From Mycobacterium sp. E1747 (GTDB taxonomy: Bacteria; Actinomycetota; Actinomycetes; Mycobacteriales; Mycobacteriaceae), in contig NZ_LZJI01000128.1 in the NCBI RefSeq assembly GCF_001667775.1, forward strand, positions 1-64,000: a stretch of 64,000 nucleotides of DNA, read 5' to 3'. This document shows positions 1 through 8,906 of this stretch, piece after piece. A program made the translations under genes and the position numbers. The stretch's first letter is position 1, and each line of letters opens with the position of its first letter. The notes beneath the pieces were generated by a model that worked only from the letters and a program-made list of their open reading frames with translations, made no database searches and had not been told where the DNA came from.

Positions 1-1017
1 GGCCAGCTGCGCCCGCGTGCGTTTGTCGGCATGGCCGCCGGCTCTGCACCGCGGCCGCCTGCGCAGGCCGCTTCGGCCCCGGTCGCACCCGTCGGCCCCA
101 AGCCCGCCCCGTCGGGCGTCGATGCGGTGCCCGATCGCGGTTGGCGACGTGTTCTCCGGCGGATGACTTTCGGCCTGGTCGCTCTCGGCCCGTCACCGGC
201 CCAGCAGCAGGACGCGCAGTTCGAGACGATCATCCGTACCCGACTGCACGGCAACTACAAGGTCGGCGTCCTCGGCAAGGGTGGGGTGGGAAAGACCTCG
301 GTGGCCGCTAGCGTTGGATCGCTGTTCGCCGAGCTCCGGCGGCAGGATCACACCGTGGCGATCGACGCCGACACGGCGTTCGGGCGCCTCAGCAGCCGAA
401 TCGACCCGGCGACCACCGGCTCGTTCTGGGAACTGACCGCCGACAAGAATCTGCAGTCCTTCGGCGATGTGGTTGCCCGCGTGGGACGTAATTCCGCCGG
501 GCTCTACGTGCTCGGCGGCGAGCCGGCGTCGGGCCCCCGCCGGGTGCTCGATGCCGCGATCTACCGGGAAGCCGCGTTACGCCTGGACCGCCATTTCGCG
601 ATCTCGGTCATCGACTGCGGTTCGACGATGGACGCGCCGGTCACTCAGGAGGTGCTGCGCGATTTGGACGCGCTGATCGTGGTCTCCTCGCCGTGGGCCG
701 ACGGCGCGTCCGCCGCCGCCAGGACCATGGAGTGGCTGGCGGACCACGGCTTCGACACTCTGCTGCAGAGCAGCATCGTGGTGCTCAACGATTCCGACGG
801 CCATGCCGACAAACGCACGCGGGCGCAGCTGGCCCGGGAGTTCACCGACCACGGCCGGCCGGTAATCGAGGTGCCCTTCGACCCGCACCTTCGCCCCGGC
901 GGCGTCATCGATGTGAGCCGCGAAATGTCGGCCGCCACGCGGCGGAAGTTCCTCGAGGTCACCGCGACAATCGCCGGCTACTTCGCATCCCGCTCCGACA
1001 ACCAGCGGCCGACCTAG
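1..1017 (+). CDS. MinD/ParA-like ATPase, Rv3860-like (5' end outside window)
   Basis: The frame is open from base 1, so the gene probably begins to the left; the first ATG in the window is at 31. From that Met, about 60 residues rich in Ala and Pro precede a P-loop ATPase domain. The deviant Walker A GKGGVGKT lies at residues 82-89 and is followed by IDADTAFG, so both signature lysines are present. ESX loci commonly carry such MinD-like proteins (EspI, Rv3888c, Rv3860). The position next to whiB6 and an Rv3863 homologue matches Rv3860. The role is unknown; an ATP-dependent accessory function near ESX is an inference. The 3' end overlaps the convergent sigma-factor gene by 4 bp. Confidence 0.8.
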   Translation, partial: GQLRPRAFVGMAAGSAPRPPAQAASAPVAPVGPKPAPSGVDAVPDRGWRRVLRRMTFGLVALGPSPAQQQDAQFETIIRTRLHGNYKVGVLGKGGVGKTSVAASVGSLFAELRRQDHTVAIDADTAFGRLSSRIDPATTGSFWELTADKNLQSFGDVVARVGRNSAGLYVLGGEPASGPRRVLDAAIYREAALRLDRHFAISVIDCGSTMDAPVTQEVLRDLDALIVVSSPWADGASAAARTMEWLADHGFDTLLQSSIVVLNDSDGHADKRTRAQLAREFTDHGRPVIEVPFDPHLRPGGVIDVSREMSAATRRKFLEVTATIAGYFASRSDNQRPT

Positions 1018-1892
1018 GCCTGCTCGACGACATTGCCCGTCCGCGCGGACGGGTCGGCGATCGCCTCGATCTTGGCCACCCTGGACCCGCGGATCGTCAG
1101 CACGATGACCGCAAACAGCCGGCGGTGGCTGAACGCCAGCAGCACCGGCTGCCCGACGGGGCCGCTGACCAGCGTCACGTCCGGCCACAGGTATCGCAGC
1201 AGGTTGGATGCCACCGCATCCGGCCCGTGGTTGATCTGTGGTGGCGGCGGCGGGTCGGCGAGAATGGTGCCGACGCCCCACACCGTCGGGTCCAGCACCG
1301 CGGCCAACCCGGCAAGGTCGCCGTTGGCGCATGCGGTGATGAATCTTTCGGTCACCAGCTGATGCTCGGTTGGGCCCACCATGTTCGTGGCGGGTTGGGC
1401 GGCAACGAATTTCGCCCGCGCGCGCCGCGCCAGCTGCCGGCACGTACCGACCGGGCGGCCCACCGTTTCGGAAATCGAGTCGAAGGGGACGCCGAACACG
1501 TCGTGCAGCACGAAGGCGACCCGCTCCCCTGGACTGAGCCTGCGCAACACCTCGAGCAACGCGGCACGGATCTCGTCGTCCAGGGTCACCCGGTCGGCCG
1601 GATCGGAGCGGTGCGGCGCCGGCCGCTCTGCGACCTCACCCGGGCGTTCGTAGCGAGCGCGGGCCGAGCGCACCTGGTCCAGGCAAAGCCGGCTGGCCAC
1701 CACCGTCAGCCAGCCCCGGACGTCCTCGATCTCACCCACCTCGGCCCTCGACAAGCGCAGAAACGCTTCCTGCGCAATATCTTCGGCCTCACCGATGTCG
1801 CCGAGCATCTGGTAGGCGAGGTTGACCAGATACGGGCGGTGACGACGCCAGGCGTCGGCGACCTGGTCGCTCGCTGATTGCGACTGGTTCAT
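1014..1892 (-). CDS. ECF sigma factor, SigI-like, with SnoaL-like C-terminal domain
   Basis: This 292-residue protein should direct RNA polymerase to a small set of promoters. Region 2 is seen in LVNLAYQMLGDIGEAEDIAQ and the DVRGWLTVVASRLCLDQ stretch (about residues 23-75). Region 4 with its helix-turn-helix lies near residues 125-165 (LSPGERVAFVLHDVFGVPF). A SnoaL/NTF2-like extension of about 110 residues follows, as in the SigI/SigJ/ECF41 type, which have no classic anti-sigma partner. It resembles M. tuberculosis SigI more than SigJ, because the WLPEP-type linker of SigJ is absent. It is divergent from an NmrA-type reductase, a common target class of this sigma group. Autoregulation is likely because the same bipartite element lies upstream of both genes. 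It could be a SigI paralogue rather than the orthologue. Confidence 0.9.
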   Translation of the reverse strand: MNQSQSASDQVADAWRRHRPYLVNLAYQMLGDIGEAEDIAQEAFLRLSRAEVGEIEDVRGWLTVVASRLCLDQVRSARARYERPGEVAERPAPHRSDPADRVTLDDEIRAALLEVLRRLSPGERVAFVLHDVFGVPFDSISETVGRPVGTCRQLARRARAKFVAAQPATNMVGPTEHQLVTERFITACANGDLAGLAAVLDPTVWGVGTILADPPPPPQINHGPDAVASNLLRYLWPDVTLVSGPVGQPVLLAFSHRRLFAVIVLTIRGSRVAKIEAIADPSARTGNVVEQA

Positions 1893-1898
1893 GTCTCT

Positions 1899-1926
1899 TC
1901 GACGATCTGCTGCGGCAAAAAGTTAC
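1899..1926 (-). promoter_or_regulatory. Putative ECF promoter of the sigma-factor gene
   Basis: On the minus strand GTAACT (1926-1921), a 16-bp spacer and CGTCGA (1904-1899) precede the ATG at 1892. The layout matches the GTCACA-N16-CGTCCT type described for SigJ/ECF41 sigma factors. The -10 end lies only 6 bp before the ATG, so a transcript may be leaderless. The element is seen; its use is inferred. Confidence 0.55.
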
Positions 1927-1938
1927 GGAATGTCCGTT

Positions 1939-1966
1939 GTAACTTTCCCACCTCGCGCCCCGTCCT
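1939..1966 (+). promoter_or_regulatory. Putative ECF promoter of the NmrA-type reductase gene
   Basis: GTAACT (1939-1944), a 16-bp spacer and CGTCCT (1961-1966) precede the ATG at 2003. The -35 half and the spacer length are identical to those of the divergent element on the other strand, which suggests both genes answer to the sigma factor encoded here. A purine-rich ribosome site (GAAAGGAAC) lies before the start. Confidence 0.6.
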
Positions 1967-2002
1967 TGGAGCACCGCAAAAAATCCTCGAAAGGAACGAT
2001 CC

Positions 2003-2845
2003 ATGACGATTGTGATCACCGGCGCGACCGGTAACGTCGGGCGGCCCCTTGTCACCGCGCTGGTGGCCGCGGGGGCCCCGGTCCGTGCAGTCACCCGCGC
2101 TCCGGATAGCGCCGGACTTCCCGCCGGTGCCGAACTCGTCGGCTCGGCGGCCGACGCGCTGCCCGGAGCATCGGCGGTGTTCCTCAACTCCCGGGCGCTG
2201 GGCGCGGACCTGGAGAAGGTGGTGACACGATGCGTGCGCGCCGGTGTCACCAAGCTGGTCGCGCTTTCGGCCATCAACGCCGATGACGACTTCGCCCGGC
2301 AACCGTCCCGCTTCCGCGGAGACCGCAACAAAGAAATCGAGCAGCTCGCCGTTGACTCCGGCCTGGCCTGGGTGAGCCTGCGGCCCACCGTGTTCGCGAC
2401 CAACTTCGCCGGCATGTGGGCACCACAGCTCCGCGCCGGTGATGTGGTCTATGGGCCATACGCCGCAGCCTCGACGGCGCCGATCGTCGAAAGCGACATC
2501 GCGGAGGTGGCGGCTCGGGCGCTGCTCACCGATGACCTTGTCGGACAGCGGGTCCCGTTGACCGGTCCGCAGGCCTTCACCAATTCGGAGCTGGTCGAGG
2601 CCATCGGCACCGCCTTGGGCCGGCCGCTGCAGTACTGCGAGATACCCAACGCCGCTGTGCGTCAACGGTTCATCGCGTTGGGGTTTCCGGCAGCCTTTGC
2701 CGACGCCTATATCGCCATGCTCGCCGCGACGCTCGACGCGCCCGCGCTGGTCACGCGCGACGTCGAGAAGATCCTCGGACGGCCGGCAGCCCCGTTCGCC
2801 CAGTGGGTCGCCGAGCGTCGCGACGTTTTCTCCGCCACCAGTTAA
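2003..2845 (+). CDS. NmrA-family NAD(P)-binding protein / atypical SDR
   Basis: A 280-residue Rossmann-fold protein. It opens with MTIVITGATGNVGRP, a glycine-rich dinucleotide site at residues 5-13. The rest follows the NmrA/SDR_a5 pattern: a short first half, then a substrate region with SLRPTVFATNFAGMW near residue 125. The family holds NAD(P)H-dependent quinone or epimerase-like reductases and redox sensors; the substrate here cannot be read. It is divergent from the SigI-like gene, shares its promoter motif, and lies 10 bp before a DUF385 gene, so a small redox operon under the sigma factor is plausible. Confidence 0.88.
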   Translation: MTIVITGATGNVGRPLVTALVAAGAPVRAVTRAPDSAGLPAGAELVGSAADALPGASAVFLNSRALGADLEKVVTRCVRAGVTKLVALSAINADDDFARQPSRFRGDRNKEIEQLAVDSGLAWVSLRPTVFATNFAGMWAPQLRAGDVVYGPYAAASTAPIVESDIAEVAARALLTDDLVGQRVPLTGPQAFTNSELVEAIGTALGRPLQYCEIPNAAVRQRFIALGFPAAFADAYIAMLAATLDAPALVTRDVEKILGRPAAPFAQWVAERRDVFSATS

Positions 2846-2855
2846 GGAATCCGAC

Positions 2856-3296
2856 ATGTCCCAACCGCGCCCACCGCGCTACCTCAAGCCGATGAACAAG
2901 GTGATGATGGCGGTCCAACGGCTCGGAATCCCCACCGGACCCGCCATGGTGCTCACGGTCCCCGGCCGCAAGTCGGGACGGCCACGTAGCACCCCGATGA
3001 CGCCGTTCGAATTCCGGGGCGACCTGTACGTAGTGGCCGGCTATCCCGGTGCCGACTGGGCTGCCAACGCCCGGGCGGCGGGCACCGGCACGCTCAGCCG
3101 GGGCCGACGATCACAGCAAGTCCGGATCGTCGAACTCTCCGCCGCCCAGGCCCGGCCGGTGTTGCGGGAATTCCCCGCCAAGGTCCCCGTCGGGGTGGCA
3201 TTCGCGAAACGATCCGGAATGGTGCGTGATGGAACGGCTGACGAATTCGAAGCACTTGCGGGGCGGCTGACCGTCTTCCGGTTCGAGCCAACGTAG
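2856..3296 (+). CDS. DUF385 / Ddn-like F420-dependent nitroreductase-family protein
   Basis: 146 residues from the ATG at 2856, which follows TAAGGAATCCGAC and lies 10 bp after the NmrA stop. The longer frame inside the upstream gene is rejected as a start. The DUF385 signature is visible: VLTVPGRKSGRPRSTPMTP near residue 30, then YVVAGYPGADWAANARA. Family members such as Ddn and the FDORs bind deazaflavin F420 and reduce quinones or nitro compounds. It is probably co-transcribed with the NmrA-type gene. The exact substrate is unknown. Confidence 0.85.
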   Translation: MSQPRPPRYLKPMNKVMMAVQRLGIPTGPAMVLTVPGRKSGRPRSTPMTPFEFRGDLYVVAGYPGADWAANARAAGTGTLSRGRRSQQVRIVELSAAQARPVLREFPAKVPVGVAFAKRSGMVRDGTADEFEALAGRLTVFRFEPT

Positions 3297-3391
3297 TGGC
3301 CCGCGCCTGTCCTGAAATCCCAAAGGGAAAGCGGTGCAACGGTTTCCATAGGGACCCATCGCCGACCCGAAGTGCGCAGTCATGGACGGGG

Positions 3392-3673
3392 CTAGGCCGA
3401 CTTCGCGGTCTCGCGCACGGGGTATCCGTTGCGCTCGGCCAGGGATCGCAGTTGACGCAGCGCAAACGCTCGAGGGCGGCCCCCCTCGGGGATCACCACG
3501 CCAGCCCACAGGCCTTCCGCGCCGGCCGACTCGACGGCTTCCCGGGCGCACATCCAGCGGCGGGGGCACGCCCGGCACGCGGCGATGGCGTCGGCGTCCG
3601 GGGCGGTGGTCCAGCGGTCCGGGTCCTGCGTGCAGGCGCCGAGCGGGATGTTGAACAAAGGTGTTGCGGTCAT
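3392..3673 (-). CDS. whiB6: WhiB6 iron-sulfur transcription factor
   Basis: 93 residues from the ATG at 3673, which has AAGGA about 8 bp upstream. Four cysteines for a [4Fe-4S] cluster are present (GAC-TQDPDRW, AAC-RAC, RRWMC), followed by GAEGLWAGVVIPEGGR, the WhiB turn plus basic tail. The sequence matches M. tuberculosis WhiB6 closely from MTVTALYEVPLG onward; the M. tuberculosis annotation starts about 20 residues earlier. In M. tuberculosis and M. marinum WhiB6 senses redox state and activates ESX-1 genes. ESX-1 is missing from this locus, so its targets here are unclear. The long upstream region carries a repeated 7-mer. Confidence 0.93.
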   Translation of the reverse strand: MTATPLFNIPLGACTQDPDRWTTAPDADAIAACRACPRRWMCAREAVESAGAEGLWAGVVIPEGGRPRAFALRQLRSLAERNGYPVRETAKSA

Positions 3674-4173
3674 GAGGTGATCCTTCTGAAGCATTGCGTT
3701 CAGCTCGTATGTTTCGCAACGGTATAGAACCAACCGCTGCGATGCAACAGTTTGCAGCCGGCCTGCATCGGTTAGCTCCAGCGGATGCATCGCGTGCTCA
3801 TCCCATTGAGGCGCCCCGGTGGCCGCTAAAAGCGTTTGAACGTTGCTTTCATGGTGGTCAACCCGTGGTCCTCGGTCAGGACCGACGGCGACCCAACCGT
3901 AGCGCTCAGGCGGGAACGCAGGCTCGGAGCCTTGAACGGAGCCGGAGCCCCGGCGTCCCCGAACCGTAGCGCGACGAGCGCCGGCTTCGGGCGGGAAGTG
4001 CGCGGTAGCGATCACGGAACGGGGCCAGCGTAGCGATGCAGCGTTCTGCCCGCGCCAGTGCGCACCTGTGAGTCAAAACGTAGCGGCGCGCGATGGAAAT
4101 CTGACGGGTGCGACGGTTAGGATTACAGCGGCGGAAGGCCCGCCTAGCTGCCTCGATCGAGGAACCACCGCAA
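3674..4173. promoter_or_regulatory. Divergent whiB6 / Rv3863-like intergenic region with repeated CGATGCA
   Basis: A 500-bp region without a convincing gene. The 7-mer CGATGCA occurs four times counting both strands: 3740-3746 (+), 3764-3770 (-), 3786-3792 (-) and 4034-4040 (+). The first three are 22-24 bp apart and lie 67-119 bp upstream of the whiB6 start, a layout fitting a transcription-factor array. The regulator is unknown. A GTG at 4108 could extend the Rv3863-like frame into this region. Confidence 0.4.
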
Positions 4174-5259
4174 ATGCCCCGAACCGAGTCGCGTTCCGAC
4201 CTCGCCCTCTTGGTCGTGCACAGCGGTGCTGAGTCACATGAGATCGAGCCCGGTCGGGGTGTGGTGACCATTGGCCGAGACCCGCAGGACGACGTGCGGA
4301 TCGACCAGATCTCCGCGGAGCACCTGCACGCCGAACCCGTGGATGGTTCGTGGCGCATCGTCGACAAGGGACCGAACGGCATGTTCGTCGACGGACAACG
4401 TACGAGCTCGGTGACGGTGACGGGCAAAACGACGGTCCGGCTCGGCGATCCCAGCTCGGGCGAAGTTCTCACATTCGAGATCGTCACGCCCCCAAGCACC
4501 GGTGGCGAACCGAAATCCGACGGCGGTGAGCCAGATCCCGGCATGGTGCGCGCGGGCGCGGCCGCCGCGGCGCGCCGTCGGGAACTGGGCATCAGCCAGC
4601 GCAGCCTGGCGTCCGACGGCATCATCAACGCCGGGGCCCTGATCGCATTCGAAAAGGGCCGCAGTTGGCCGCGCGAGCGCACGCAGGCCAAGCTCGAGCA
4701 CGTGTTGCAGTGGCCCGCCGGGACCATCTCGCGGATCCGCCGCGGACAGCCCGACGCCGACGAAGAGATCTCGACTGCCGCCGCGCCCGACACCACCAAA
4801 CCAGCGACACAGGCTCCGCAATCCGATGCCCCCACGTCACTGATCGCGCAGGCGATCGTCGCCGCCGTGGATGGTTGCGGCCTGGCCATCGCGGCATTGC
4901 CGTCGGCCGACGACCCGGAATTCACCGAGCGCACAACCCCGATCCTCGCCGATCTTCGGCAACTCGAGGCCATCGCGGTTCAAGCCACCCGCATCAGCCG
5001 GATCACACCCGAACTGATCAACGCCCTGAGTACAGTTCGGCGCCACTACGACGAAATGATGACGCGCGCTGCGACCGCCCCGGCCGCCCCGCTGGCGCAA
5101 CGCCTCTATGCGGCCCGGCGGCGGGCGAACCTTTCGCCCGCCGAGACGGCCGAGGCGGCCGGGGTGACCGAGGAAATGATCGTACGCGCGGAGGCCGACG
5201 AGGCGGTGCCCGCCGGCGTCGCCCATGCGATCGAAACGCTGATCGGCCACATTAACTGA
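4174..5259 (+). CDS. Rv3863-like protein: FHA-like N-terminus, two helix-turn-helix-like regions
   Basis: The start at ATG 4174 is chosen for GAGGA about 11 bp upstream and for its match to the Rv3863 internal Met; a GTG at 4108 would add 22 residues. Length 361 residues (Rv3863 has 392). Residues about 10-105 look like an FHA domain (GVVTIGRDPQDDVRIDQISA). Next comes a Cro/Xre-like stretch (AAARRRELGISQRSLA), a linker, and a second similar stretch (RLYAARRRANLSPAETAEAA). It is highly similar to Rv3863, which lies between whiB6 and ESX-1 in M. tuberculosis. The function is not established; phosphothreonine reading plus DNA binding is inferred. Confidence 0.82.
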   Translation: MPRTESRSDLALLVVHSGAESHEIEPGRGVVTIGRDPQDDVRIDQISAEHLHAEPVDGSWRIVDKGPNGMFVDGQRTSSVTVTGKTTVRLGDPSSGEVLTFEIVTPPSTGGEPKSDGGEPDPGMVRAGAAAAARRRELGISQRSLASDGIINAGALIAFEKGRSWPRERTQAKLEHVLQWPAGTISRIRRGQPDADEEISTAAAPDTTKPATQAPQSDAPTSLIAQAIVAAVDGCGLAIAALPSADDPEFTERTTPILADLRQLEAIAVQATRISRITPELINALSTVRRHYDEMMTRAATAPAAPLAQRLYAARRRANLSPAETAEAAGVTEEMIVRAEADEAVPAGVAHAIETLIGHIN

Positions 5260-5464
5260 GGGCGGCGCGGGCGACGTCTTGTCCCGCCAGTCCCTCGCGG
5301 TCACCCAGCCAGCCGAAGCTTCGCCCACGCAACTCGCTTCGCACGCGAGCATAAAGGCGAATGCAGCGTCGTCAGCCGCGGCGGCTGCAGTCGTTGGCGA
5401 TGGGCCTGCGAGCATCCCCAGCTTCCGGGGCCCCGTCCGGAACGCCATTTCCGGCGGCTTACGA
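5260..5464. other. Junction where ESX-1 (Rv3864-Rv3883c) is missing
   Basis: In M. tuberculosis the Rv3863 gene is followed by about 20 ESX-1 genes before eccA2. Here only 205 bp separate the two flanks. I recognise no ESX-1 gene fragment in this stretch; the reading frames through it are Ala/Ser-rich and do not look like Esp, Esx or Ecc proteins. The loss of RD1/ESX-1 is established for M. avium, and this fits it. Confidence 0.6.
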
Positions 5465-7303
5465 CTACCAGACGATGGCCGCCATGTCACGATTGTCCGA
5501 ACACACGCTGCGCACCGCGGCCTCGATGTCGGGGGCGGTGATGATCTGCAAATCCTCGACCGTCACCGGCTGGCCCGCGCGCTTCTGCGCGACCACGCGG
5601 GTGTCGCGGAAACCCTCCGCACGTTCAATCACGTTGCGGGCGAATCGGCCATTCTGCATGGCGTCGATGCCGTGCCGCCCGCCGGGGGTCGTGTAATTGC
5701 GGATGGTGGTGGCCGCGTCCAGAAAGGTCGCGCGCGCTTCGTCGTCGAGCATGCTGGCCCGCGGCGCGGCATAGCGCTGCCCGATCTCGACGATCTCGGC
5801 CGGGGAATAGGACTCGAATCGCAGTTTACGGTTGAACCGGCCGGCCAAACCCGGGTTCACGGTCAGGAATTCGTCCACCTGGTCCTCGTAACCCGCGCCG
5901 ATGAAACAGAAGTCGAAACGGTGCGCCTCCAGCGCGACCAGCAGCTGGTTGACGGCCTCCATGCCGATCATGTCAGGTGTGCCATCCTGGTGGCGTTCGA
6001 TCAGCGAATAGAACTCGTCCATGAAAATGATTCGGCCAAGCGACTTTTCGATGAGCTCGTTGGTCTTGGGGCCCGACTCACCGATGAAGTGCCCGCAGAA
6101 GTCGGAGCGACGCACCTCCCGGATCTCGGGGTGGCGCACGATCCCCATGCCGGCGTAGATCTTGCCCAGCGCCTCGGCGGTGGTGGTCTTACCGGTGCCG
6201 GGCGGCCCGACCAGCAGCATGTGGTTGGTCTGCCCCTCCACCGGCAGCCCATGCTCGAGGCGCATCGTGCGCACTTCGAGCTGGTCTTCGAGCGCGGACA
6301 CGGCCTGCTTGACCGCCGCCAGCCCGACCTGTTTGGCCAGCAGCGCGCGCCCCGCGGCGAGCAGCTCGGCGCGCCGCTCGGCGGTGGCGTCGTCGTGGAG
6401 CTCGTCGCGGCTCTTGGCCGTCGACGCGTCCCAGCGATCGGCGCGGCTGGCGATGGTTTCCTCGTCGGTGACGACCAGGTGCAGGTTGGGGTCGGCCAGC
6501 GCCTCCTTGGCGGCGTCGGTCAGGACGCCGTTGATGGTCGCCTTCGACAGCCAGACCTGGGCCTTGTCCTCCTCCCGCAGCTGGCGGTGCACCATCCCGC
6601 GCACATACGCCAGGTCGGCGACCAGCAGCGGGATGTCGGCCGGACCGATGGACGCGGTCAGCACGTCCGCATCGAAGCGGCCCGACGCGTTGGTCTGCCC
6701 GATCACGTCCACGCGGTCGAGCCAGTCCAGCGCTACCCGGCCCTGCCCGAGGTGCGCGGCGGCGTGGGCCGCCAGCGCGCAAATCGACGCCGTCACCGCG
6801 GACATCACGATGGCCTGTGGCGGCAACTCCTCGGCCGCGGCCAACAACACGTCTGGCCAGCGCTGCGTGGTGTACATCAGGAAGGCGCGGGCCAACTGGT
6901 GCCACTGATAGTTCGCCCACGAATCCAGCAGGTCCCGGTTGGCCAGTAGCCTGTCGGCCTCGGCGTATTCCCCCGCGATCGTCAGCGCCGACGACAACGC
7001 GAGGCCCACCTGGGATGCGTCGGTCACCGTGATGCCGATGTAGGGACCCAGCTGAATCTCCGCGGCGAGCGTCTGCCCGATGCGGGTGGTCTCGCGGTGC
7101 AGCCACTCGCTGGTGGCGTACAGCTTCTTCAGCGAGGCCAGGTCGTGGTCGCCGCAGGCGATGCGACCCAGCCACGCGTCGGCCATCGACGGGTCCGCGT
7201 CGGTGGCCGCGACGAAGTCGGGCAACGCCGCGGCCCGGCCCTGCCTGCTCTTGACCGCCATGGCGCGGTCGAAATGCCTACGGGCAGTTTGCAAATCACC
7301 CAT
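5465..7303 (-). CDS. eccA2: EccA2, ESX-2 AAA+ ATPase
   Basis: 612 residues (EccA2 of M. tuberculosis has 619). The N-terminal half is a TPR-like helical domain (ADAWLGRIACGDHDLASLKK). The C-terminal half is a CbbX-type AAA+ domain with Walker A GPPGTGKTT near residue 365, Walker B IIFMDEFYSL and the sensor region LAGRFNRKLRFESY. Cytosolic EccA proteins handle Esx/PE/PPE substrates and EspG chaperones. The sequence agrees with Rv3884c almost throughout the ATPase domain. It is the last gene of the leftward ESX-2 cluster, 40 bp after eccE2. Confidence 0.96.
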   Translation of the reverse strand: MGDLQTARRHFDRAMAVKSRQGRAAALPDFVAATDADPSMADAWLGRIACGDHDLASLKKLYATSEWLHRETTRIGQTLAAEIQLGPYIGITVTDASQVGLALSSALTIAGEYAEADRLLANRDLLDSWANYQWHQLARAFLMYTTQRWPDVLLAAAEELPPQAIVMSAVTASICALAAHAAAHLGQGRVALDWLDRVDVIGQTNASGRFDADVLTASIGPADIPLLVADLAYVRGMVHRQLREEDKAQVWLSKATINGVLTDAAKEALADPNLHLVVTDEETIASRADRWDASTAKSRDELHDDATAERRAELLAAGRALLAKQVGLAAVKQAVSALEDQLEVRTMRLEHGLPVEGQTNHMLLVGPPGTGKTTTAEALGKIYAGMGIVRHPEIREVRRSDFCGHFIGESGPKTNELIEKSLGRIIFMDEFYSLIERHQDGTPDMIGMEAVNQLLVALEAHRFDFCFIGAGYEDQVDEFLTVNPGLAGRFNRKLRFESYSPAEIVEIGQRYAAPRASMLDDEARATFLDAATTIRNYTTPGGRHGIDAMQNGRFARNVIERAEGFRDTRVVAQKRAGQPVTVEDLQIITAPDIEAAVRSVCSDNRDMAAIVW

Positions 7304-7343
7304 CGTGTGCGCTCATCCGTATGCCTTTTTGACTCTTGACGTT

Positions 7344-8906
7344 TCAGATGCCGGCGGACATGGTGACCGGCTCGAGGCTCACATAGCGATTCTCGGCGCG
7401 GAACATGTCCATCTCGGCCAGCCAGTCCCTACCCGCCGCGCTGACCCGCACCGACGCGGGACCGACCTGCTCGATGATCACCTCGAAGTTGTGCCGGTGC
7501 CCCTCGGGGAGCCTCGTGCCAGACGGGGCGACCGTGATCACGGTCGCGGGCCGCGGCGTGGGCGAGATCGGAGCGACATGCTCGACAACGCTTACGGTGG
7601 TGCGCGGCGCGGGCCGTGGCGTGCTGACGACGCTGATCTCCGGCATCCGCACGGTGGCCCAGCGGGTCATGTCGCGGGTGTGCACGCACACCCGTTCCCC
7701 CGCGCCGGCCGTACGGATCACGATCCGCTTGGCGACCGGGTCGTCGGCGGCAACGAAAATCCGGGACAGCTCCCCGGCGTCGGTGACGGGGATCAGTAGC
7801 CGGTCCCCGTTGCTCAGCTTGCCGATCAGCACGCCGGACGGGCCGATCTCGGTGAGCAGGTGTTCGGGCAGCGGGCTGGGCCGCAGCGCCCGCAGGTAGG
7901 GCCGCGGACCGCACATGTTGGCCGCCGCCGCGGCGGCCTGCTCGCCGTTGAGCCGACGCAAGATCACGCTGGGCGGGGTGGGAGCCGGCGTCGGTGTGCG
8001 CACGGTGATGGTCGCGGTGCAGGTCGCGTCCGGGTACACGGTCACGTTCTGGATGACCTCGTCGGCGCGTAGCGTCCACGCCTGCGACAGGACGCGTGAC
8101 GTGATCGCCTCGGCGGGGTAGGCGTATGTCGTCATCCACCCCGCCTCACCGCGGATGGCCTTCCATCGTTGCGTGTCCCCCTCGATGGCGTCGCACCCCA
8201 GCCGGCGGTCGAGCTCGGCCAGGTCGGTGGCCGTGGCCACCTTCGCCCGCAGCCCCTGGCAGCGCAGCAGCCCGGCGATGCGCTGCGCAACCGAAATTGC
8301 TGCCGCCCCAACGGTTGTGCGCCAGCGGAGCGCTTGTGCGTTGTCGATGATCGACAACCGCATGATCAGCCAGGTCTCGCGCCGGCCCGCGTACGGCGGG
8401 GTGCCGATCTCCGAGTCATACACGCGTGGGTAGTCCCCGATGTTGCCGTGCCGGGAACCGAGCGAGACGACGCTGATCGAATCGAGCTGCAGGCCCAGCG
8501 CCTGGCGCAGCATCGGCACCAATTCGACGGCGTCGATGACGTTGTCGGTCTCGACCGTCACCGAACCGGTCACCATGGTGGCCTGGTGCGCCCTGCCCAG
8601 CAGCTGCACGGCCACCACCGCGACACCATCCTGGACGCGGACACCGCCGCCGGATCGGTTGTTGGCCACGGTGATTGGCGCATCCCAGTGAATCGGGCGC
8701 CGCCCGCGCCGCCACAGCACCACCCATGACCACGCCGGCTGGCCCCACCAGCGGACGAACACCACGGCGACGCCGACCACCACGGCGACACCCGCACCGA
8801 TGTACCCGCCCACGGCCCAACTCGCCACGGCGAGCAGGAACAGCACCCAGACCCCGAGGACCCGCCGATTGCTGCCCGGGCTGAACCCGGTCAGCTTGGA
8901 ACTCAC
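7344..8906 (-). CDS. eccE2: EccE2, ESX-2 membrane core component
   Basis: 520 residues from a GTG at 8906 whose first bases overlap the mycP2 stop (GTGA). Two closely spaced transmembrane segments occupy about residues 16-50 ([20 protein letters not shown], then [15 protein letters not shown]). A large, mostly soluble domain follows. EccE sits on the outside of the EccB-C-D-E membrane complex of type VII systems. Length and position match Rv3885c (537 residues). The overlap with mycP2 points to translational coupling. Confidence 0.93.
   Translation of the reverse strand: MSSKLTGFSPGSNRRVLGVWVLFLLAVASWAVGGYIGAGVAVVVGVAVVFVRWWGQPAWSWVVLWRRGRRPIHWDAPITVANNRSGGGVRVQDGVAVVAVQLLGRAHQATMVTGSVTVETDNVIDAVELVPMLRQALGLQLDSISVVSLGSRHGNIGDYPRVYDSEIGTPPYAGRRETWLIMRLSIIDNAQALRWRTTVGAAAISVAQRIAGLLRCQGLRAKVATATDLAELDRRLGCDAIEGDTQRWKAIRGEAGWMTTYAYPAEAITSRVLSQAWTLRADEVIQNVTVYPDATCTATITVRTPTPAPTPPSVILRRLNGEQAAAAAANMCGPRPYLRALRPSPLPEHLLTEIGPSGVLIGKLSNGDRLLIPVTDAGELSRIFVAADDPVAKRIVIRTAGAGERVCVHTRDMTRWATVRMPEISVVSTPRPAPRTTVSVVEHVAPISPTPRPATVITVAPSGTRLPEGHRHNFEVIIEQVGPASVRVSAAGRDWLAEMDMFRAENRYVSLEPVTMSAGI

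Noticed and set aside
693..1877. 394-codon plus-strand frame across the sigma factor
   Set aside because: Antisense to the SigI-like gene and Arg/Gly/His-rich with no domain.
5279..6949. 556-codon open frame on the plus strand
   Set aside because: It mirrors eccA2, which has unmistakable AAA+ motifs; the product has no family pattern.
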